Assembly (NCBI GenBank): GCA_005881215.1
Contig: VBDZ01000017.1
Coordinates: 1-47,012, forward strand
Reading direction: 5' to 3'
Source of the DNA: Chloroflexota bacterium
GTDB taxonomy: Bacteria; Chloroflexota; Dormibacteria; CF-121
Length of the DNA stretch: 47,012 bases
The first letter of the stretch is position 1, and every line of letters starts with the position of its first letter. A program made the position numbers and the translations under genes. Of this stretch, positions 1 to 13,455 are shown in pieces. Under the pieces are notes generated by a model that saw only the letters and a program-made list of their open reading frames with translations, was not told the origin of the DNA and did not search any database.

Positions 1-4298
<4,298 letters not shown>

Positions 4299-4419
4299 GC
4301 GAGCATTGTAGTCGAGCTTCTCCGGAAATCAGGCCCGGTACTGGACGCTGCGTCCAAAATCGTAGCCCGGATCCAGCAGAATCGTCTGCTATCCTTACTC
4401 CGTTTTTCCGGGCACCCAG

Positions 4420-5700
4420 GTGAGATTTCCGCGCCGCATCGTCCTGTCCACGCTCATCACGCTGGCCACGGGGTTGCTCCTCATGGTCGCTGCCTCCGCC
4501 GCGGACACGCGCTGGACATCAACCGGCGCCCAGCAACCGGGGACGCCCGATCGACCCGTCTGGTCGATCGCCGTCTCGCTCACGCATCCGAGCGTCTTGC
4601 TGGCGGCAACCCAGGGCCGTGGCGTCTTGCGCAGCGGCGACTCCGGGGCCACCTGGACGACCGCTATCGCCGGCGTCGATGGGGCCTGGGTGGTCCGTTT
4701 CGATCCAAACCAACCGCTAACGGCGTACGCCGGGACCCAGGCCGCCGGAATTTACAAGTCCATCGACGAAGGAAAAACCTGGGCCGCGCAGAACCATGGA
4801 CTGAACAGCCTGGACGTGCGCTCGATCGAGCTGTCCAGCGGCCTGATTGTCCTGGGAACCGCCCAGGGGGTGTACTACTCCGACGATGCCGCGGGGAGCT
4901 GGCATTCGCTGGGCCTCGACTCGCTCAGCGTTGCGGCGGTGGCCATCCTGCCAAAAGCGGCCGGGGTGACGCTCTTCGCCGGCGCCGATAACGGATCGGG
5001 TGGCGCCGGATACCTGATGAAAAGTGAAGGAATCGCCGGCAGCTGGGCGGTGGTCAAGGGCAATTTCCCCGGCGATGCCGTCGTCGCCTCGCTGGCGGTG
5101 GCGTCGGCCGTGTCGGGCGGCTCCGATCCGCCGGTCCTCGCCGGCACCTCGCAGGGGCTTTTCCGAACCGACGATCGCGGGGCGACCTGGGCTCCGCTGA
5201 GCGGGCTGCCGACGACTGACTTCAATATTGCCCTGTTCAATCCCGCCAATCCGGACCAGATCTATGTCGGCAGCGACGGCGACCAGGGCAACGGTGGCGT
5301 TTTCCGGTCGCTCGACCGGGGCGCCAGCTGGACGGGGCTCAGCGTGGGGCTTCCGGTCAAGCCCCGGGTCACGGCGATGGCGCTCCAGCCGCTCAACCCG
5401 GCGCAGCTGGTTGCCGCCGCCTGGAATCCGACCGATGGCTCGGCCGGCGCCTACCGGATCGCGGACCCGGCCGCCACCGTAGCCGGCGTTACCCCGACCG
5501 CGGCGGCCTCAGGCACGATTCGGGCGTCCAGCCCGTCGAATCCGACGGTCGTGGCGCCCAGCCCGGCCCGCCGATCCGCCGGCTCGCCAGCCTACGGGAC
5601 CTACGTGGTCGCCCTCGTGGTCCTGCTGGCCCTCGGTGCCGTGGTGTGGGTCCGGCGCTGGCGAATCGGTCGTGAAGACCGCCGCACCTACGGTCCGTGA
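4420..5700 (+). CDS. Secreted/membrane-anchored BNR (Asp-box) beta-propeller protein
   Basis: The N-terminus is basic and then hydrophobic (RRIVLSTLITLATGLLLMVAASA), a typical Sec signal ending near residue 28. The body holds several Asp-box repeats (S/T-x-D-x-G-x-T/S-W): SGDSGATW, SIDEGKTW, SDDAAGSW, TDDRGATW and SLDRGASW, spaced about 45-70 residues apart, as in sialidase/sortilin/YCF48-like propellers. A Ser/Pro/Ala-rich linker leads to one helix (YVVALVVLLALGAVVWV) and a short basic tail. This suggests a propeller outside the membrane held by a C-terminal anchor. No glycosidase catalytic residues can be assigned, so enzyme function should not be assumed. Starts at GTG, divergent from the RnfD-like gene with 121 bases between. 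Confidence 0.8.
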   Translation: MRFPRRIVLSTLITLATGLLLMVAASAADTRWTSTGAQQPGTPDRPVWSIAVSLTHPSVLLAATQGRGVLRSGDSGATWTTAIAGVDGAWVVRFDPNQPLTAYAGTQAAGIYKSIDEGKTWAAQNHGLNSLDVRSIELSSGLIVLGTAQGVYYSDDAAGSWHSLGLDSLSVAAVAILPKAAGVTLFAGADNGSGGAGYLMKSEGIAGSWAVVKGNFPGDAVVASLAVASAVSGGSDPPVLAGTSQGLFRTDDRGATWAPLSGLPTTDFNIALFNPANPDQIYVGSDGDQGNGGVFRSLDRGASWTGLSVGLPVKPRVTAMALQPLNPAQLVAAAWNPTDGSAGAYRIADPAATVAGVTPTAAASGTIRASSPSNPTVVAPSPARRSAGSPAYGTYVVALVVLLALGAVVWVRRWRIGREDRRTYGP

Positions 5701-5860
5701 CCGGGTGTGACGAACGGGAGGGGGCGGTTAACCATCCTTTCACCGGTTCAGGCTGGCGGATCGAGGCCGGCGCCGCTACCCTCTTGGCTACAGCCCGCCG
5801 GACGCGGGCCCAGGAGGTCGATCGCCGCTGCTCACCACCCGCTCGAGGCGAGTCCTGAAC

Positions 5861-6325
5861 ATGGATTCCGCTGAGGCGACGCTACGGACGCTGGGGATCG
5901 AGCTTCCCGAACCGCCGAAGCCGCTGGCCTCCTACGTGCCGGTGCAGCAGGTTGGCGAGCTGCTCTACACCTCCGGTGTGATTCCGTACTGGAACGGCGA
6001 GCTCAAGTTCAAGGGCGTGGTCGGCGCCGACGTTAGCGTCAAGGACGCGGCCCGAGCGGCCGAGATCTGTGCCCTGAACATCATGGCGCTGGTTCGCCAA
6101 CACGCCGGCTCGCTCGACCAGGTCGAGCAGTTCATTCAGTTGAGCGGATTCGTGCGCTCGGCCTCCGGCTTCGAAGAGCAGCCCAAGGTGCTCAACGGCG
6201 CCTCCGACCTGATCTTCAAGGTGTTCGGGGAGCGCGGCCGCCACACCCGCCAGGCGCTTGGCACCAGCGAGCTCCCGCTCGGCGTGCCGGTCGAAATTTC
6301 CGCGATCGTTCGCCTGAAGCGCTAA
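5861..6325 (+). CDS. RidA family (YjgF/YER057c/UK114) protein
   Basis: RidA proteins deaminate reactive enamine/imine intermediates released by PLP enzymes, relieving 2-aminoacrylate stress. The N-terminus LGIELPEPPKPLASYVP and the C-terminal block GRHTRQALGTSELPLGVPVE match the longer RidA subfamily (about 150 residues). The Arg of HTRQALG is the substrate-carboxylate Arg, so deaminase activity is plausible. ATG at 5861 fits family starts, but it has no ribosome site next to it; a strong AGGAGGT lies at 5812-5818, 10 bases before an in-frame CTG at 5828. The stop lies 2 bases from the end of the opposing kinase gene, with a shared inverted repeat over both stops. Confidence 0.9.
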   Translation: MDSAEATLRTLGIELPEPPKPLASYVPVQQVGELLYTSGVIPYWNGELKFKGVVGADVSVKDAARAAEICALNIMALVRQHAGSLDQVEQFIQLSGFVRSASGFEEQPKVLNGASDLIFKVFGERGRHTRQALGTSELPLGVPVEISAIVRLKR

Positions 6326-6333
6326 GTCAGGCG
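6311..6333. terminator. Inverted repeat over two convergent stop codons
   Basis: CGCCTGA (6311-6317) and TCAGGCG (6327-6333) are perfect inverted arms with a 9-base loop. They span the ridA stop and the stop of the opposing kinase gene. There is no T tract, so this may be a weak bidirectional terminator or an mRNA-end stabilising hairpin. Confidence 0.4.
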
Positions 6334-7798
6334 GCCAGCGGCAACCAGGCGGTAAACGTCGCCCCCTGGCCCGGCTCGCTCGCGGCCTCGATGCTGCCGT
6401 GGTGCGCTTCGACGATCGATTTGGCGATGGCCAGGCCGAGTCCCGATCCGCCGGTCGACCGGTCGCGCGCTTTCTCTCCGCGGTAAAAGCGCTCGAAGAT
6501 GTGGGGCAGATCCTGTCGCGAGATGCCGGGGCCGCCGTCCTGCAGCCGAATGGCCGCGCGGCCGTCCGTGGCGAATAGGCTCCAGTGCTGTGGCGTTCCC
6601 GGCGCGTACTTCAAAGCGTTCTGGGCCAGGTTGGTGACGACTTGCTTGAGGGCTTCCGGGTCGGCATTCACCTCGATGCCAGCCTTGATGTCGCGTGATT
6701 CGGTCGCGCCCTTCGCCGGGAGGCCGAGCTCGTCGAGCGCCTGGTTGAGGAAGCGATCGAGCGGCAGTCGCTGTCGTTGCGGCGCCTTCCCCGACTCAAA
6801 GCGAGTCAGCGTTAACAGGTCGTTGACCAGGCGCGTCATCCGGCTGCTCTCCTGCTGCATCGCTGCCAGCGATGCCTGCAGGGTCTCCGAATCGACGCTC
6901 TCCCGCCGGCCGAGCACGTCGATGTAGCCGGCGATCGAGGTCAGCGGGGTGCGCAGCTCGTGGGAGGCGTCGGCGACGAAGTGCCGCATTTCGTCCTCAG
7001 CTTGCCGGCGGACTTCGAAGGCCTGGTCGATCCCTGCCGCCATCTGGTTGAAAGCGACCGCCAGCTTGCCGATTTCGTCCTGGGTTTTTGGCACGCTGAC
7101 CCGTTGCTTGTAGTCGCCCGCCGCCAGCGCCCCGGCGGTGGTCGACATCTGCTCCAGGGGTCGCAACGCCCGGCCAATGATCAGCGGGCTGAGCAGTAGG
7201 GCCACCAGCAGCACCAGGAGCGAGCCGACGATCGCCAGCTGGCGGTCGGCCTGGAGCGTCTGGTCGACGACGGCGGTGGGGATCGACAATTGGACGACCC
7301 CGATGGGCTTGGTCCCGACGCGAATCACGTTGAGGACGGCCAGATGCGTGGAGCCATCGGCCGCGGTGGCCAGGTAGTAGACCCGGGGATTGGTTCGAAT
7401 GGCATTCAAGTAATCCGTCGTGGTCAGCGTCGGAGGCGGCTGATCCGGGGTGATCCCGGCAGATACGGCTTGCCACTGTCCGCCGTTGGCGTCGAAGATC
7501 GCCGCCGAAGTGTGGCCCGAGGCAAGCTCGGTGGCGAACTGTTTCGAGAGCATCAGGGCCCGAAGCGCCGCGGCCGGCCGCGCGCTGGTGCCGATCTGGC
7601 GTTTGAACGCCAGCAGATCGGCGGCGTACTCGCTGCTCAGCGCCTCGGCATTGGTTCGAAACAGCACCTCGCGGGCGGCGAAATACTGGGCGACACCGCC
7701 GACCAGCAGTAGCACCGACAGCAGGCCCAGGTAAAGAAACGTAAGCCGCCAGCGGAGCGAGCGGAAGCGCGACATAAACGAGCCGCGCGACGCCCGGC

Positions 7799-7802
<4 letters not shown>
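6327..7802 (-). CDS. Two-component sensor histidine kinase (HAMP, HisKA, HATPase_c)
   Basis: Membrane sensor kinase of 491 residues. A first helix (about 19-40) and second helix (about 172-198, QLAIVGSLLVLLVALLLSPL) flank an extracytoplasmic sensor domain of about 130 residues. HAMP follows, then HisKA with FVADASHELRTPLTSI and phospho-acceptor His281, then the ATPase: N box NLAQNALKYAP, G1 DGGPGI, F box FERFYRG, G2 GGSGLGLAI. All catalytic motifs are intact. GTG at 7802 overlaps the regulator's TGA by 4 bases, giving translational coupling and a stoichiometric pair. An in-frame ATG 9 codons in is an alternative start. The signal sensed cannot be told from the sequence. Confidence 0.94.
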
Positions 7803-8500
<698 letters not shown>

Positions 8501-8552
8501 TTTGGCCTCAATATAACGGCGGTTTTCTCGAAATCCCAGCTTCCGGAGCGCT

Positions 8553-8569
8553 TCTCAGCCGGCTCTCAG
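8553..8569. promoter_or_regulatory. Candidate response-regulator operator (11-bp direct repeat)
   Basis: TCTCAG occurs at 8553-8558 and again at 8564-8569, exactly 11 bases apart (one helical turn), as in PhoB/OmpR-type boxes. It lies between the divergent regulator and PAP2 genes, upstream of a TATATT minus-strand -10 (8515-8510). It could control both genes. Confidence 0.55.
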
Positions 8570-8581
8570 TAAGCTCGTTCG

Positions 8582-9493
8582 GTGCAGCCGGCTGACGCTC
8601 CCCAGCGGCCGAACGTCCGCCGCCGGCGGGCCTGGCTCCTGCCCTCGCTGGTGGGCGGCTACCTGACGGTCGTCACCCTCTTCATGGTGTTCGTGCTGCA
8701 CCTGTCCGTCTCACCCGAGCGCCTGCTGATCCTGATGCTGATCGCCGCCCTGGTGCTGGGCCGGGCGCGGCTGTTCCTCGCCGACTGGGTCCCATTCCTG
8801 GTGCTGTTTCTCTCCTACGAGTACCTGCGCGGCCTGGGCGGCAAATTTGGCATGCCGATTCATGACGTGACCGGGCTGGAGCGCTGGATCAGCTTCGGGC
8901 AGGTGCCCAGCCTGGTTCTGCAGCAGGCCTTCTACCACGCCGGCCAGGTCAGCTGGTACGACATCGCGGCCACCATGTTCTACTTCCTGCACTTCGCCTT
9001 CCCGCTCGGGCTGGGGTACCTGTTCTGGATCGTCGATCGGCGGACATTCCTCCGGTTCTCCCGGGCGTTGATCGCCATGTCCTTCGCCGCGTTCGTGTTT
9101 TATCTATTGCTTCCGGTGGCGCCCCCCTGGAAGGCCGTTCCCGGGGTGGTGAAGATCATCGACCACACGCTGCCCAGCTTCACCGACCTTCCCGGTATCC
9201 CGGTTCCCGCGACCATCTACCACTGGCTGACGCCGAACCAGTACGCGGCGATGCCGTCGTTGCACGCGGCATTCCCGCTGCTGGGCGCGCTGTTTGCCCT
9301 ACGGCTCTGGGGGCCGCGCGCCTGGCCGACCCTGCTCTACACGGTTGGGGTCTGGCTCAGCATCGTCTACCTCGGCGAGCACTACGTGGTCGACATCATC
9401 GGCGGCGTGATCTTCGCCCTGGCGGCGTTCTTCGGTGAGGACGCCTTTACGAAGTGGTGGCACTCCCTCAGGAGCGCCAGATCTTTTTCATGA
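8582..9493 (+). CDS. PAP2-superfamily membrane phosphatase (AUR1/PAP2_3-like)
   Basis: A 303-residue protein with about seven membrane helices. It carries two of the acid-phosphatase motifs: AMPSLHAAFPL near residues 221-231 and LGEHYVVDIIGG near 262-273, whose His residues form the phosphohistidine active site facing outward. The spacing and the long N-terminal helix array resemble the inositol-phosphorylceramide-synthase-like (PAP2_3) subgroup more than small PAP2 enzymes. The substrate is probably a lipid or polyprenyl phosphate or a phospholipid head group. GTG start. It is divergent from the two-component genes and shares their operator region, so the pair may sense envelope state. The last 26 bases overlap yvcK tail to tail. 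Confidence 0.85.
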   Translation: MQPADAPQRPNVRRRRAWLLPSLVGGYLTVVTLFMVFVLHLSVSPERLLILMLIAALVLGRARLFLADWVPFLVLFLSYEYLRGLGGKFGMPIHDVTGLERWISFGQVPSLVLQQAFYHAGQVSWYDIAATMFYFLHFAFPLGLGYLFWIVDRRTFLRFSRALIAMSFAAFVFYLLLPVAPPWKAVPGVVKIIDHTLPSFTDLPGIPVPATIYHWLTPNQYAAMPSLHAAFPLLGALFALRLWGPRAWPTLLYTVGVWLSIVYLGEHYVVDIIGGVIFALAAFFGEDAFTKWWHSLRSARSFS

Positions 9494-10760
9494 TGGCGCG
9501 GGCCAGCTTGTCCGGGTCGTGGTGGGTCGAGATCCGCGGGTTGACCACGTCGACCAGGACCGCGTGGATGCTGCGCTGGTTGACGGTCGCCGCGTCGTAG
9601 ACCACCCGCTTGATGCCGGCGGTCTGGGCGGACGGTGGGAGCGGGAAATTGTTGTTGCTGTTGACCACCACGAAGTCGAAAATGTTCGTCCCCAGGTGCC
9701 CCTCGATCGCCTTCAGGTGATCGCTAACCCGGAAGGCGTCCGTTTCACCCGGCTGGGTGGCGACGTTGCAGACGAAGACTTTGATCGCGGGTGAGGCCTT
9801 GAGCGCTTCCGCCATGCCGTCGACCACCAGGTTCGGCAGGATGCTGGTGTAGAGGCTGCCGGGGCCGACGATGACCATCTCGGCGTTCAGGATGGCCTCT
9901 TCGGCTTCGGGGTTGATGGTGGGCTCTGGCTGCAGGAATACCCGTTTGATCGCAGTCGCAACCGTGCCTTCCCCGTCCCCGTTGGAATGCGGAATGCTCG
10001 ACTCCCCAACCCGGGTCTGGCCGTCGGCCATTTCCGCAATCAGGGTGACGTCGCGCAGCGTCGACGGCACGATCTGGCCCCGGACGGCGAGGACGCGCCC
10101 CGACTCCCGGATGGCGTGCTCGAAGTCGCCGGTGATCTCGGCCATGGCCATGATGAACAGGTTCCCGAACGAGTGGCCGTTGAGGCTGCCTTCATTGAAG
10201 CGGTGCTGGAACAGGGTGGTCATCAGCGGTTCGACGTCGGCCAGGGCCGTGATGCACTGCCGGAAGTCGCCTGGGGGGAGGATCCGGTACTCCTGGCGCA
10301 GCCGCCCAGAGCTGCCACCGTCGTCGGCCACAGTGACGATCGCAGTCAGGTTGCCGGTGTACTTCTTCAGGCCGCGTAACAGCGTCGACAGCCCGGTGCC
10401 GCCACCCAGCGCGACCACCCGGGGGCCTTTCTGAAGAAACCGGTAGTTATAGATGATCTCGGAAAGCGCCCGGTCGCGGCCGGGCAAAAAGGGGCCCAGC
10501 ACCGACTGGGTGAGCTTGTACAGGGCGTAGAGGATGATGCCGATCCCGAGGGCGCCGAACAAGACAGCCCGGACGTAACGGTCGACAAACTGGAGGGTCA
10601 GGTAGTACGTGATGCCTGGAAAGCGAACTCCGGAGGAGTAGAAGTTACGCAGGGCGTAGCCGATCCCCAGGCTGATCAAGATCATCCCGACCATCAGGAG
10701 GACGAGCCATCGTTTGACGTGGAGGCCGGGGGTGAACCAGCGCACCACCCGGGGGTTCAT
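9468..10760 (-). CDS. yvcK: YvcK/CofD-like protein with N-terminal membrane helices
   Basis: YvcK-type proteins bind UDP-sugars and are needed for normal cell shape and growth on gluconeogenic carbon. The Rossmann-like core begins VVALGGGTGLSTLLRGL, followed by IVTVADDGGSSGRLRQE and LPPGDFRQC, all hallmark CofD/YvcK motifs; MVIVGPGSLYTSI comes later. Two hydrophobic helices precede the core (about residues 17-40 and 62-80), tethering it to the membrane, as in several non-Firmicute homologues. The usual rapZ and whiA neighbours are absent. ATG at 10760 is chosen; an in-frame GTG at 10775 would add 5 residues. The 3' end overlaps the PAP2 gene by 26 bases. Confidence 0.9.
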   Translation of the reverse strand: MNPRVVRWFTPGLHVKRWLVLLMVGMILISLGIGYALRNFYSSGVRFPGITYYLTLQFVDRYVRAVLFGALGIGIILYALYKLTQSVLGPFLPGRDRALSEIIYNYRFLQKGPRVVALGGGTGLSTLLRGLKKYTGNLTAIVTVADDGGSSGRLRQEYRILPPGDFRQCITALADVEPLMTTLFQHRFNEGSLNGHSFGNLFIMAMAEITGDFEHAIRESGRVLAVRGQIVPSTLRDVTLIAEMADGQTRVGESSIPHSNGDGEGTVATAIKRVFLQPEPTINPEAEEAILNAEMVIVGPGSLYTSILPNLVVDGMAEALKASPAIKVFVCNVATQPGETDAFRVSDHLKAIEGHLGTNIFDFVVVNSNNNFPLPPSAQTAGIKRVVYDAATVNQRSIHAVLVDVVNPRISTHHDPDKLARAIMKKIWRS

Positions 10761-10845
10761 ACGTAAGGGGGCCACCGGCGCCCCAAGCTTAGCACAGCAT
10801 TTTTTGAACTCATTTCCCGGCCATTTCGTTACATCTTTTTGGCCC

Positions 10846-10874
10846 TATGCCGCTCGCCGGAAGCGGCATATAAT
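10846..10874 (+). promoter_or_regulatory. ilvE promoter: perfect -10 with overlapping 25-bp palindrome
   Basis: TATAAT at 10869-10874 is a perfect -10. No -35 consensus is visible. TATGCCGCT (10846-10854) and AGCGGCATA (10862-10870) are perfect 9-base inverted arms with a 7-base centre, covering the -35/-10 spacer and the first two -10 bases. It is a likely operator for a dimeric regulator, or a site for an activator replacing the -35 contact. A leader of about 70 bases follows. Confidence 0.6.
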
Positions 10875-10952
10875 CGACTCAGGGTCCGGGAGAGTGACTT
10901 CCGACTCAGTTCACGAGCCTGTTCGAAAGGCACAAAAGGAGGTCGTCTCTGG

Positions 10953-11924
10953 ATGGCGATCAAGGCAGAGGGTGTCACCCGCGCGGCTGAGGCCCGCAAG
11001 AAAGAGCAGGCGCAGTACTGGGTCTACCTGGACGGCGAGTTCAAGCGCTACGCGGACGCCCGCCTTGGCCTGATGACCCACGCCCTGCATTACGGCACCG
11101 GGGTATTTGAAGGCATCCGGGGTTACTGGAGCCCCGAGCACGAGCAGCTCTTCGTCCTCAAGTTGCGGGAGCACTTCGCCCGCCTACAACGCTCGGTCAA
11201 GGTGCTAAAGCTGAAAATCCCGATTTCGCTGGACGAGCTCTGCAAGACCAGCATCGAGCTCGTCCGGAAAAACAACTTCCGACAGGATATATATCTCCGG
11301 CCGTTGGCCTTCAAGAGTTCCGAAGAGATCGGCGTCCGACTTCATAATCTGAGAGATTCGTTCGCGATCTACGTCACGCCGTTCGGCAACTACGTCGACA
11401 TCGAGCGCGGCATCCGCTGCATGGTCTCGAGCTGGCGCCGGGTCGACGACAACGCCGCCCCCGCCCGTGCCAAGATCACCGGCATCTACGTCAATTCGGC
11501 TTTGGCCAAGACCGAGGCCATGGAGAACGGCTTCGACGAGGCAATCATGCTCACGCACGAAGGTCACGTCTGCGAAGGCAGCGCCGAGAATATTTTCTTG
11601 CTGCGCGATGGCAAAGCCTATACGCCACCGACCTCCGACAACATCCTTGAGGGCTTGACGCGACTCGGCATGATCGAGCTGCTTCGCAACGAGCTCAAGG
11701 TGGAAGTCATCGAACGCTCCATCGATCGGTCGGAACTCTACGTTGCGGACGAGATTTTCCTCTGCGGCACCGGCGCGCAGATCTCGCCGGTGGTCGACGT
11801 CGATCACCGCCCGGTCGGCGACGGCCAGGTGGGCCCGGTGGTCAACCGCTTGCAAAAGCTCTACTTCGATATCGTCCGGGGCCGCAACGACAAGTACCGT
11901 CACTGGCTGACCCCGGTTTACTAA
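10953..11924 (+). CDS. ilvE: Branched-chain amino acid aminotransferase
   Basis: Class IV PLP aminotransferase of 323 residues, interconverting Leu/Ile/Val and their 2-oxo acids with glutamate. YWVYLDGEF near the start and THALHYGTGVFEGIRGY are BCAT signatures. PLP-binding Lys174 lies in ARAKITGIYVNSALAK, and FDEAIMLTHEGHVCEGSAEN binds cofactor phosphate and substrate. The start at ATG 10953 is fixed by an excellent ribosome site, AAAGGAGGT at 10935-10943, 9 bases upstream. The frame stays open further 5', but that part covers the promoter. It is controlled from the palindromic promoter just upstream, divergent from yvcK. Confidence 0.96.
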   Translation: MAIKAEGVTRAAEARKKEQAQYWVYLDGEFKRYADARLGLMTHALHYGTGVFEGIRGYWSPEHEQLFVLKLREHFARLQRSVKVLKLKIPISLDELCKTSIELVRKNNFRQDIYLRPLAFKSSEEIGVRLHNLRDSFAIYVTPFGNYVDIERGIRCMVSSWRRVDDNAAPARAKITGIYVNSALAKTEAMENGFDEAIMLTHEGHVCEGSAENIFLLRDGKAYTPPTSDNILEGLTRLGMIELLRNELKVEVIERSIDRSELYVADEIFLCGTGAQISPVVDVDHRPVGDGQVGPVVNRLQKLYFDIVRGRNDKYRHWLTPVY

Positions 11925-11967
11925 CTCACAGGCGGGCGGAAGCGCGGCGACAGCAGGCCGCGCGCTG

Positions 11968-13116
11968 ATGCGCATCGTGATCGCGCCCAATGCCTTCAAG
12001 GGCTCGCTCTCCGCGCTGGAGGCCGCCGAGGCGATCGCCGAGGGAGTCCAGGTTGCTGCTCCCGATATCGAGTTGGTCTTGCTGCCGATTGCCGACGGCG
12101 GTGACGGCACCGTCGAGGCACTGGTCGCCGCCACCCATGGCGAGCACCGGAGCCTGCGGGTCAGAGGGCCACTCGGCGATCCCGTCGATGCCGCCTACGG
12201 ACTGATCGATCAGGGCTCGACGGCCGTGATCGAAATGGCGAAGGCAGCCGGTCTCGCGCTGGTGCCAACCGAGCAACGCGACCCGCGCATTACGACCACG
12301 TATGGGGTCGGTGAGCTGCTGCAACACGCCTACGACGCCGGCGCGCGTCACTTCATTGTCGGCATCGGTGGCAGTGCGACGAACGACGGCGGGGCCGGCA
12401 TGGCCCAGGCCCTCGGCTACCACCTGCTCGACGAACAGGGGCACGAGCTTCCCCCCGGCGGCCTGGCACTGAACAAGCTGGCCCGCATCCACGTCGGCGG
12501 GGTCCATGCAGACTGGAAAGCGGCCGTCGTCGATGTGGCGTGCGACGTGAGCAATCCGCTTACCGGTCCGAGCGGGGCCAGTGCCGTCTACGGTCCGCAA
12601 AAAGGCGCCACCCCGGAGATGGTCGCCGAGCTGGATGCCGGGCTGCAGCGCCTCGCCGAGGTTATCCAGCGCGACCTTGGCGTCGACGTCGACTCGCTGC
12701 CGGGTGCGGGGGCGGCGGGCGGCCTGGGGGCCGGCCTGGTGGCCTTCGCCGGGGCCAGGCTTCGGCCGGGCGCCGAGATGGTGATGGAGGCCCTGAGGCT
12801 CGACGAAAAGTTGCAGGGCGCGGACCTGGTGATCACCGGCGAAGGCCGGCTGGACTCCCAGACGGCCCGGTTCGGGAAGGGCCCGGCGGCGGTCGCCCGG
12901 CACGCGCGAAATGCGGGGATCCCCGTGATCGGCATCGCCGGCAGCCTCGCAGGCGAAAACGAGTTACAGCTGCTCTTCGACGGTCTGATGGCCACCAACG
13001 TCGAGCCGTGTTCCCTGGAGCAGGCCATCGCCCAGGCCCGGCCGCTGCTGGTTCAGGCGGCCACTCGCACGATGAGCCTGGTGCTGATCGGCGGGCGCCC
13101 AAAGCCGCTGGCCTAA
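11968..13116 (+). CDS. Glycerate 2-kinase (GarK/GlxK family)
   Basis: ATP-dependent phosphorylation of D-glycerate to 2-phosphoglycerate, linking glyoxylate and photorespiratory-type carbon to glycolysis. At 382 residues it has the usual length. Signatures: MRIVIAPNAFKGSLSALEAA, LPIADGGDGTVEAL, GIGGSATNDGGAGMAQALG, PGAGAAGGLGAG and DLVITGEGRLDSQTARFGKG. All domains are intact. ATG at 11968, 43 bases after ilvE. The next gene starts 9 bases after the stop, so this gene, the His-rich gene and the epimerase gene probably form an operon. Confidence 0.95.
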   Translation: MRIVIAPNAFKGSLSALEAAEAIAEGVQVAAPDIELVLLPIADGGDGTVEALVAATHGEHRSLRVRGPLGDPVDAAYGLIDQGSTAVIEMAKAAGLALVPTEQRDPRITTTYGVGELLQHAYDAGARHFIVGIGGSATNDGGAGMAQALGYHLLDEQGHELPPGGLALNKLARIHVGGVHADWKAAVVDVACDVSNPLTGPSGASAVYGPQKGATPEMVAELDAGLQRLAEVIQRDLGVDVDSLPGAGAAGGLGAGLVAFAGARLRPGAEMVMEALRLDEKLQGADLVITGEGRLDSQTARFGKGPAAVARHARNAGIPVIGIAGSLAGENELQLLFDGLMATNVEPCSLEQAIAQARPLLVQAATRTMSLVLIGGRPKPLA

Positions 13117-13125
13117 CATCGAGAG

Positions 13126-13455
13126 ATGCCGCATCGGCACGATGACGAGTACCAGCACCGTCATGACCACGATGCGGAACCCCACGTGCACCGGCTGCTC
13201 GAAGTCATCGAGCACGCGCATGGCGCCCATGGCGACGACCGCCACAGCCATACGCACATCGTGATGACGGCGCCGGCGGAGCCCGTCCAGGATAGCCGTC
13301 ATCATCGTCATCGTCTCGAGGAGCCGTTCGAGCACGACCACGCGTCGTCAGGTCCGGCGCATCGTCATCGACTGGGCGACCTCGAACATCACGATTCCGA
13401 CCGTCACTGGCACGCGATCGACATCATCGAGATCGTGATCGAGCGACCGGCATGA
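13126..13455 (+). CDS. Histidine-rich small protein, probable metal binder
   Basis: A 109-residue hydrophilic protein with 24 His (22%), many as H-x-H or HH with Asp/Glu/Arg between (HRHDDEYQHRHDHD, HAHGAHGDDRHSHTH, HHRHRLEEPFEHDH). There is no signal peptide, helix anchor or known catalytic motif, so it is probably cytoplasmic. Composition resembles His-rich metal-storage or delivery segments (Hpn, HypB or SlyD tails), suggesting Ni, Co or Zn binding. This is inference from composition only. Translation is supported by context: it starts 9 bases after the glycerate kinase stop with a GAGAG just before the ATG, and its TGA overlaps the next gene's ATG by 4 bases. That gene encodes a metal-dependent epimerase of a B12-linked pathway. 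Confidence 0.7.
   Translation: MPHRHDDEYQHRHDHDAEPHVHRLLEVIEHAHGAHGDDRHSHTHIVMTAPAEPVQDSRHHRHRLEEPFEHDHASSGPAHRHRLGDLEHHDSDRHWHAIDIIEIVIERPA

Noticed and set aside
12964-13341. Met-rich minus-strand frame opposite the His-rich gene
   Set aside because: It is the antisense of CAT/CAC codons. The plus-strand ORF has operon overlaps and a start just after the upstream stop, which the minus frame lacks.
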